A stretch of 64,000 nt of DNA. It comes from Erpobdella octoculata (Eukaryota > Annelida > Clitellata > Hirudinida > Erpobdellidae). Shown here piece after piece: positions 57,702 through 64,000 of the stretch (position 1 is the stretch's first letter; each line of letters starts with the position of its first letter). The position numbers and the translations under genes are program-made. The stretch spans positions 5,754,211 through 5,818,210 of the forward strand of contig OZ022241.1 of NCBI GenBank assembly GCA_963978895.1. The letters are read 5' to 3'. The notes below the pieces were generated by a model. That model was not told the DNA's origin and made no database searches. It worked only from the letters and a program-made list of their open reading frames with translations.

Positions 57702-57708
<7 letters not shown>
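57101..57708. other. No gene seen
   Basis: Less AT-rich purine-biased sequence with no coding or repeat signature I can support. Confidence 0.45.

Positions 57709-57764
<56 letters not shown>
57709..57764. repeat. (AT)n microsatellite, host site of a hAT element
   Basis: Continues after the hAT element at 59,098-59,120, so the element split one AT tract. Confidence 0.9.
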
Positions 57765-57767
<3 letters not shown>

Positions 57768-59097
57768 TGATGGGTTTTAACTACTTTAAAAGTAGTTAAC
57801 TACTTTATTTAACTACTCATAAAAAAAGTAGTTAGTAACTATTTCCTAACTACTTTTAACAGCAGTAGTTATTAACTACCTTTTAACTACTGTCTAGTAG
57901 TTAACTAGTAGTTAACTACTTTTTAACATTAACCAAAAAACCTTTAAACATTTGCAATTAAATACAAGTTAAATACATTTTATTTTTGGTTCAATTCATT
58001 TATATATGCCAACAAATTTTCTTTGATCAAATATTTTTAGTTCATTATTCAAAAAATTTAATTTAAATTGGGGAATTATCGCTGCTGCTAAAAGATATTC
58101 TTCATTTTCTAAAACAGGACCAAATCGTTTTTCTATACCTTGAGATAGTGCTTGTAAAAGAGCATAGGTTTTATCTGAATATGATGTTATATTTTTAATC
58201 CTATAATGGTTTGAATAATGTGACCAATGTATGACTTTTCACTTTAGAAAATATCCATTGCGGTGACTATTGGTTTTATAGTCCTTTCAACCGAATAGAA
58301 TTTTGAGCACCGCCGTGTAACATTTGGCTTTATAAATGTTGAACCACTAATGTCTTGTACATCCTCAGCATTTTTTACATTGCGATGAATGAAGTTTGAT
58401 AACGATACAACTTTTGCCATTGATCTATCATAAAGTTGTTTGTATTTCAAATTATCCAGCATTGTGTTTGGTGCAATCGGATAAAACTCTTGCATAATAA
58501 GCCTACGAAAAACGTTTTTGATCTTTACCTACTGACAGTGTACAACTTTTATTAAAACTTTTATTACATGCAATCGGATAATCTCTTGCATAAAGGCTTA
58601 GGAAAAACGTTTTGGATATTTGGAACTGATAGCGTACAATTGCGTAATAACTTTAATTACACGCCTGCGCGCACTAATTTTACCTATTCCTGACTGCTGT
58701 CCACCGCGGCCTCTGCGTTATGGAAATTATGTATGTAGATTACCACAGTGCTTATGAGGAGGTAAAAGAAGCACATCGTCAGAATTATCAATATTATCTT
58801 GCTCACTTTCTATCAAATCTGATATACTTTCACCACTAGATCTTCATTATTTACATACATGTCATATACTGGCTCATCCACTTCAGTTTCATGATTTATA
58901 GAGTTTTTTCAGCCACCAAAAAAGTAAAGTAGTTAAAAAAATAGTTAACTACTGTAGTTAATAACTATTTAAAAAAGTAGTTAACTACTAGTTGTAAACT
59001 AGTTTAACAAAAAATAGTTATTAACTATTTCTTAACTACTGTAGAGTAGTTAATAACTAGTAGTTAACTATTTATAGTTAGTAACTACCCATCACTG
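57765..59097 (-). mobile_element. hAT element with TAGTTAACTACT subterminal arrays and decayed transposase
   Basis: The left end CAGTGATGGGT and the right end ACCCATCACTG are perfect 11-bp inverted termini. The flanking 8-mers are ATATATAT on both sides. Both sub-ends are packed with GTAGTTAACTACT palindromic words. On the minus strand, transposase pieces remain: at 58,495-58,244 a frame ending in NVTRRCSKFYSVERTIKPIV (the usual T-R-W-N-S block with Trp changed to Cys). At about 58,205-58,010 another reads SDKTYALLQALSQGIEKRF, then ENEEYLLAAAIIPQFKLNFL. Frames are broken, so the copy is inactive. Confidence 0.88.
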
Positions 59098-59220
59098 ATA
59101 TATATATATATATATATATGTTGTTGACCTCAAAATGCAAGAAGATAAACATATTCAATCTCAGACAGTTAAAGATACTTTTTTTTATAGAAAACAGTAG
59201 CAATGTAAATCATTGATCAA

Positions 59221-59451
<231 letters not shown>

Positions 59452-59515
59452 CTGTCTATCTGTTGCATTTTCAAATAAAAAGGGCATATTTGCACCTTTT
59501 TGTTTTTCCAAAATA

Positions 59516-59560
<45 letters not shown>

Positions 59561-59579
59561 CTGTCTGTTTTCCTTTGTT

Positions 59580-60155
59580 TGTAAATGCTTTTATTAAATG
59601 CTGTTAATGATTTTCACTCGTCTTTTTTTGTTTGTTTGTTCGTTTGTTTGTCTGTGGTGATCAAATCTTAGAAACAAAAATTTACCCACTTTTCGACCAC
59701 CTAGAGCTCTAAAACTTTCAGGAAAGTTTTATTCTAATGACAATACATGAATTAAAGGTTTTCAACAAGAATTATGCCTTAAATCAAATAAAAGTAATCA
59801 AATCAATTTAATTCTTGCCATCTAGCGACTGTAATAGGTCGTTTATGTATAAGTCGCCAGAGGTCCAAAATAATTAAGAAGATTGAACGTAACGGTTGTT
59901 TTAAATTCAAAAATTTTAGTTCGTTAACTCAGATAAAAAGGAAAATAAAAGCATTTTTTTTTAAATTTATTTTTTATCTTTACTTGTTCCAAAATAAGTT
60001 TTAAAATAATTAAAATTTTTTTTTAAAAATAAATTACACCCTATTCTCAATCCTCCCAAATGTACAAAAAAAGTTTAATAAAAATCGGTTCAGCCGTTTC
60101 GGAGGAGTTTGTAGTAAAACACTATGACAAGAGATTTTTATACATATAGATAGAT
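59580..60155 (+). repeat. Interspersed repeat family B, longest copy with 3' tail
   Basis: A (GTTT)n run at ~59,628, then GTGATCAAATCTTAGAAAC, GACCACCTAGAGCTCTAAAA and AAGTCGCCAGAGGTCCAAAA, as in the 55-kb copy. It continues to AAAATCGGTTCAGCCGTTTC and ends in TATACATATAGATAGATAGA. Such a tail is seen at the 3' end of several interspersed elements in invertebrates. No open frame is present. Confidence 0.75.
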
Positions 60156-60189
60156 AGAGAATATTGGTTTATTCAAGTTAATGTACATT

Positions 60190-60195
60190 TTTATT
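60190..60195 (-). terminator. Possible polyadenylation signal of the Tudor ORF
   Basis: AATAAA on the minus strand, about 40 nt past the stop. A second candidate lies near 60,166. Confidence 0.45.
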
Positions 60196-60233
60196 TTTAG
60201 AAAATTGAAGTTATCGGCAAAATCACCGTTTAA

Positions 60234-61205
60234 TTAAGTCCAGTTATCACTGAAGTCAGTAATATAAGGATATTCATTTCTAGCGCTCCTGGAAAAGAAG
60301 TAACGAATCTCTAAATCAGTTAAGCCATTTCGGCTCATCATTAACGCAAGATCATGTTTGAAGACAGAATAAGTTTCTTTGCGCCATTTCATTGGTACTT
60401 GAACTTTGTTCCAATTTAAAGCCTTCAAAACACCAGTTTCAGGTTTGAAAAAAGAACTTTCTAGTTGAGTTTGATGTTTCTTGTTTTTTGGTTTTTCTTG
60501 TAAAAGGTACCTCGGTGAATAGTTGCAAAGTTGCTCAGCTATACGAGAACTTTCTAGGTACATTTTATGCTGTTTGTCCATTAAAGCAAGAAATTCAAGC
60601 CATTCATTTATAGTTATATGCGGTATAGAAGGATATCGTTCTTCGAAAAACGATGTTCCTCTGTTGACAATTATCGATAGACTTTCTTGATTCAACACAT
60701 AAAAATCATAACACATTAAATTATTGGTCGGTCCGCTTGATTTGACAGAAAGTATTCTGTTTTTTGTTAACATATGAAAATAATAAGCATTGACCATTGG
60801 CCACTCTTTACGACCAGGATGTTCTATCAAACCACAGTACTCAGCAATCATCCTAGGTTCATGATCATTCAAAAAATTCGGCCGTTGCATCACGTCATCT
60901 CGATCGACAATCTCTGAAAAGCCGTAGTGTATGAAATTCACAACATATTTCGTTGCAGTTGGGCAACTGATGATGACTCCACTGAGCCACTTTTGACAAA
61001 GAGAGCATTTTGCAATAACGGTGCTGTTATCTGTTATCATTTCAACTTCTCTTTTGCCTTTCAGCTTAAAAGAAGCATACTCGTTGAGAACAGCATGGAA
61101 GTCATCGAAATGCTGCAGTTCATCGAAACTTCCGAAAACAGCATAAAATTGACTGGGATCAACAAAATGAAGGATCTTTGCAAATGACATTTTACAATTA
61201 TTCAA
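60234..61205 (-). CDS. Tudor-domain protein, intronless ORF
   Basis: A 323-codon intact ORF with ordinary amino-acid composition inside repeat-rich DNA. It begins directly in what looks like the first part of an extended Tudor domain (SFAKILHFVDPSQFYAVFGS). It then has AKCSLCQKWLSGVI and YVVNFIHYGFSEIVDRDDV, which fits the Tudor core (x-V-x-F-x-x-Y-G-x-x-E-x-V, with aromatic residues that could line a methyl-arginine pocket). The C-terminal half (LMCYDFYVLNQESLSIIVN, EWLEFLALMDKQH, DLEIRYFFSRSA) matches nothing I can name. Tudor proteins of this type usually act with Piwi/piRNA factors or in germ granules. No introns or upstream exons are visible. It may be a single-exon gene, a retrocopy, or one exon of a larger gene. 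The start is uncertain: MNNCKMSFAK offers two Met choices. Confidence 0.7.
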   Translation of the reverse strand: MNNCKMSFAKILHFVDPSQFYAVFGSFDELQHFDDFHAVLNEYASFKLKGKREVEMITDNSTVIAKCSLCQKWLSGVIISCPTATKYVVNFIHYGFSEIVDRDDVMQRPNFLNDHEPRMIAEYCGLIEHPGRKEWPMVNAYYFHMLTKNRILSVKSSGPTNNLMCYDFYVLNQESLSIIVNRGTSFFEERYPSIPHITINEWLEFLALMDKQHKMYLESSRIAEQLCNYSPRYLLQEKPKNKKHQTQLESSFFKPETGVLKALNWNKVQVPMKWRKETYSVFKHDLALMMSRNGLTDLEIRYFFSRSARNEYPYITDFSDNWT

Positions 61206-61297
61206 CTAATTCCTATTGAAACTTGCAATTGTATACGACTATAAGACAGAAATTTTTTCTGAGCTCTCGATATAGGAAAAAGATTAAATCTTTACAT

Positions 61298-61701
<404 letters not shown>

Positions 61702-61711
61702 CTTCTAAGGG

Positions 61712-62065
61712 ACGTGTTAGTATATCTAGTGGTAAAGACACCGGCTTTGAGAGTCGGAGGACCTGGGATTGATTCCCGGTCCGGGCACGTAATTTCCTTG
61801 AAAAAGAAACTAACTCACTAACTGACATGTGCTCACGTCAACTCACCGTTTCATCCTTAAGTGGTCGATAAATGAGTACCAACTTCGGTAGGTGGTTAAA
61901 GTCCTTCGTGCACTTGTGGAGCTAGCGAGTAGTATGCGGGGCTGCCAGCGGCGCCGTAAAACTCCGCATACGCCGTTAGTCTCATCGGTAAGTTGCCAAC
62001 ATTGTAAAGCGCTCTTAAAGCGGCTTCTGCTTCATACTACGCTATATAAATTGTTTTATAGAAAA
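61712..62065 (+). repeat. tRNA-derived SINE
   Basis: The head (61,712-61,790) is tRNA-like: an A-box-like TATCTAGTGGTAAAG, a CCGGC/GTCGG stem with a TTTGAGA loop, and the B-box GGATTGATTCC (61,766-61,776) inside a CTGGG/CCCGG stem. The acceptor stem does not pair, so it is not a working tRNA. The body carries CTTCGGTAGGTGGTTAAAGT and a GC-rich middle. The tail reads ATTGTAAAGCGCTCTTAAAG, then GCTATATAAATT (62,041-62,052). TGTAAAGCGC...GCTATATAAAT tails are shared by many metazoan SINEs and their partner LINEs. Confidence 0.85.
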
Positions 62066-62740
62066 TGTATATATATACATACATATATATATATACATAT
62101 ATATATTATAAGCACCTTTTTTTAAATTTAGGTACAGCTTACAATATGTTTACATGTAACAAAATATAAGCTTACTAGAGATTTTTAATGTGTCAAAGTG
62201 TATAATTTTAAGACTACAGCGCCACCTCCCTGTTATAATACATACATACATCGGAAATTATGTATGTTGATTATGCTTTCGTATGTTATTATGTTTACAT
62301 AGATTACTACATTATTTATAATATTCTTTAGTCTGAAATAAATCCATGTAACGTTCTAACCAGTGTTTTTTGTTTACATGTAAATCTATGAACATTATTT
62401 TATGACTAAATGTTTGTAACCAACATTTAATACTAATTGAAGATGCTATTTTGCTAGTCGTTGATGCATTGATTTCTTCACTTTCTTTAGTGATTTGTTT
62501 TAATTATTGGCTTTCTTGGTTGAAAACACACAAAAAAAACAATATTATGCTGATATGGTAGTGCATAATGCAATTAAATGATGTACTTTGTCGTTTGTCG
62601 TGCTTACATGTAAGGCACTCTTCAGTCTATTATGATCACATGTGATTCATTAGACAGTCTATTATGCTTACTTGTATTGAATTGCGAAGTCTGTTGTGAG
62701 TACCTTTATTACGTTTATATGCATAAAGTCAATAGAAATT
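62066..62740. other. No gene seen
   Basis: AT-rich, with a short ACAT/ATATAC tract at 62,068-62,110 and ACATACATACATC followed by GAAATTATGTATGT at ~62,240-62,270. Nothing coding. Confidence 0.45.
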
Positions 62741-62811
62741 ACTGAGAAAAAATATAAGGAAAAATAATTAAAAAAGTGAAAAAGAAAGAAGTAAATAGAA
62801 AAAAGGAAGAA

Positions 62812-62812
<1 letters not shown>

Positions 62813-62855
<43 letters not shown>

Positions 62856-62888
62856 AGAAAGAGTGAGAGTAAGAGAGAAAGAGAGAGC
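62813..62888. repeat. (GA)n tract
   Basis: Uninterrupted GAGAGA at 62,816-62,851, then impure. Confidence 0.92.
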
Positions 62889-63185
62889 GAACGTAATATC
62901 AAGCAACCTGAAGGAGTACCTTACTACCTTTATTGGAGCACACCTGGTCTGTTGCCGATGCAATAGATGCAGGAAAAATAAGTTTGTCTAAGTATTTGTG
63001 TGTTTTGTTTTTCACGTTATTTCAAATTATTACGGTTATGAAAATTATTTTATTTTTTATTATTTTGTTTTTTTGAACACTTTCTTTTATCCGATTGAAG
63101 TTTCAAAAACTCTCGAGATCGCCCCCTCTCGACACCTGAGAAATTAAATCAAATATCTCGAACCGAGTGTTTACTCGTCTCTCGA

Positions 63186-63310
63186 GATCCATCCATTCAT
63201 TTTTCCATCCGTCCATCCGTCCATCCATCAGTCCGTCCATCAGTCCGTCCATTAGTCCGTTCATCCACCCGTCCGTCCGTCCATCCGTTCATCCGCCCAC
63301 CCGTCCAACT
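63186..63310. repeat. (CCAT/CCGT)n imperfect tetranucleotide repeat
   Basis: CCATCCGTCCATCCGTCCATC-like words, giving a spurious HPSVRPSI frame. Confidence 0.92.
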
Positions 63311-63339
63311 CTCATTCGTTCATTTATCTATCCATCTCT

Positions 63340-64000
63340 TCCAGATGACCAGCTTAATAAAAAAAAAACATGTCAGTCCATCCAGGCATGGCACTGTTTA
63401 TGTTCAACCTGAACGGCTCCTCATGCATTCTTCATGAAGTCGTTGCGCGCGACAACAGCCATATCTTTCTCCGCCACTTTCACTAATCTCTCTCCTCCTC
63501 TCACTTTCCTGTTTTTCCGTCGCTGCTCCACTTTGGTTATTGTATTTCAACCCACCGAGTTCTTCATTTTTAATTTTTTATTGTATTACACTGGAATTAA
63601 AACAAAAAGCTTATAACTACTTTTATAACTACTTTTCCATATTTTTCTACGGAAATGTTTTAATTTTGAAACTTCAAAGTTTGTTCTTTTTATGCCCACG
63701 AGCAATTTAATTGCCCTCGGTGGGATTGAATTTTTTTGAAAACAGTAAAAAAGAAAACGTTGAAAAAAAATTACAAGATAAAAAGAAAATAAAAATAAAA
63801 AATCAAGCGAATAAAAAATGTGAAGCAAAACCATGAACACAAGTAAATACAAACTAAGATTAATTTAAAGAAATAAAAATACACACACACACGTGCACAG
63901 TGATGCACAGACACTCACAAACAAGTACAAAAACAGAAACACGCATGAGAGCATACAAAATCTTTAAATCAGAAAAAGAAAAAAACAAAGATATGAAATC
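63340..64000. other. No gene seen; (AC)n at ~63,880-63,895
   Basis: AT-rich end of the window with no supported feature. Confidence 0.45.

Noticed and set aside
61712..61790. Functional tRNA gene with UGA-type loop
   Set aside because: The 5' acceptor strand cannot pair with the 3' strand, and SINE body sequence follows directly.

Overview
This window is nuclear DNA of an invertebrate metazoan. It is AT-rich, has spliced genes with canonical GT/AG junctions, and is dense in transposon remnants, minisatellites and long (AT)n tracts. The genes recognised are animal genes: an NKRF-type XRN2-binding protein, a sesquipedalian/PHETA PH protein, IWS1, RPS23, a fucolectin-PAN lectin, a C2H2 zinc-finger gene and a Tudor ORF. 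I could not place it in a phylum from sequence alone. No bacterial-type operons, CRISPR arrays or viral genomes are visible.

Layout, left part (1-12.4 kb): a Helitron-type PIF1 helicase fragment, a tRNA-derived SINE, a composite repeat carrying a ~157-bp satellite, and a plus-strand secreted-lectin gene (fucolectin/FTP domain then PAN-like domain). The lectin introns carry two hAT MITEs and a 24-bp minisatellite. A broken non-LTR retrotransposon (LINE) follows on the minus strand.

Gene-dense core (12.9-39.4 kb): a minus-strand multi-C2H2 zinc-finger gene (11 proposed exons, one weak), minus-strand NKRF (3 exons), plus-strand PHETA (single exon, head-to-head with NKRF), minus-strand IWS1 (14 exons, 380 codons, every junction checked for phase), then minus-strand RPS23. 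The IWS1 gene has an 8.2-kb intron that is almost entirely mobile DNA: a ~430-bp foldback palindrome, a 1.3-kb hAT MITE with perfect 8-bp target duplication, and a nearly intact Ty3/Gypsy element with identical LTRs. Between IWS1 and RPS23 lie a pogo-like DNA transposon remnant and a hAT remnant.

Right part (39.4-64 kb): mostly repeats. It holds two TIR elements, minisatellites (one made of splice-acceptor-like units), microsatellites, hAT transposase remnants, a second PIF1/Helitron remnant, several copies of one interspersed repeat family, and a tRNA-derived SINE with a widespread-type tail. The one convincing open gene is an intronless 323-codon Tudor-domain ORF.

Functionally, NKRF, IWS1, RPS23 and the zinc-finger protein are nuclear or ribosomal housekeeping-type genes. 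NKRF and PHETA share a ~0.7-kb putative bidirectional promoter, and PHETA and IWS1 converge with a 0.46-kb gap. The strongest points for follow-up are a non-conservative Asn-to-Trp change in RPS23, the SAP-like domain in the Gypsy Gag, the intronless Tudor ORF, and the hAT-rich landscape with diagnosable target-site duplications.
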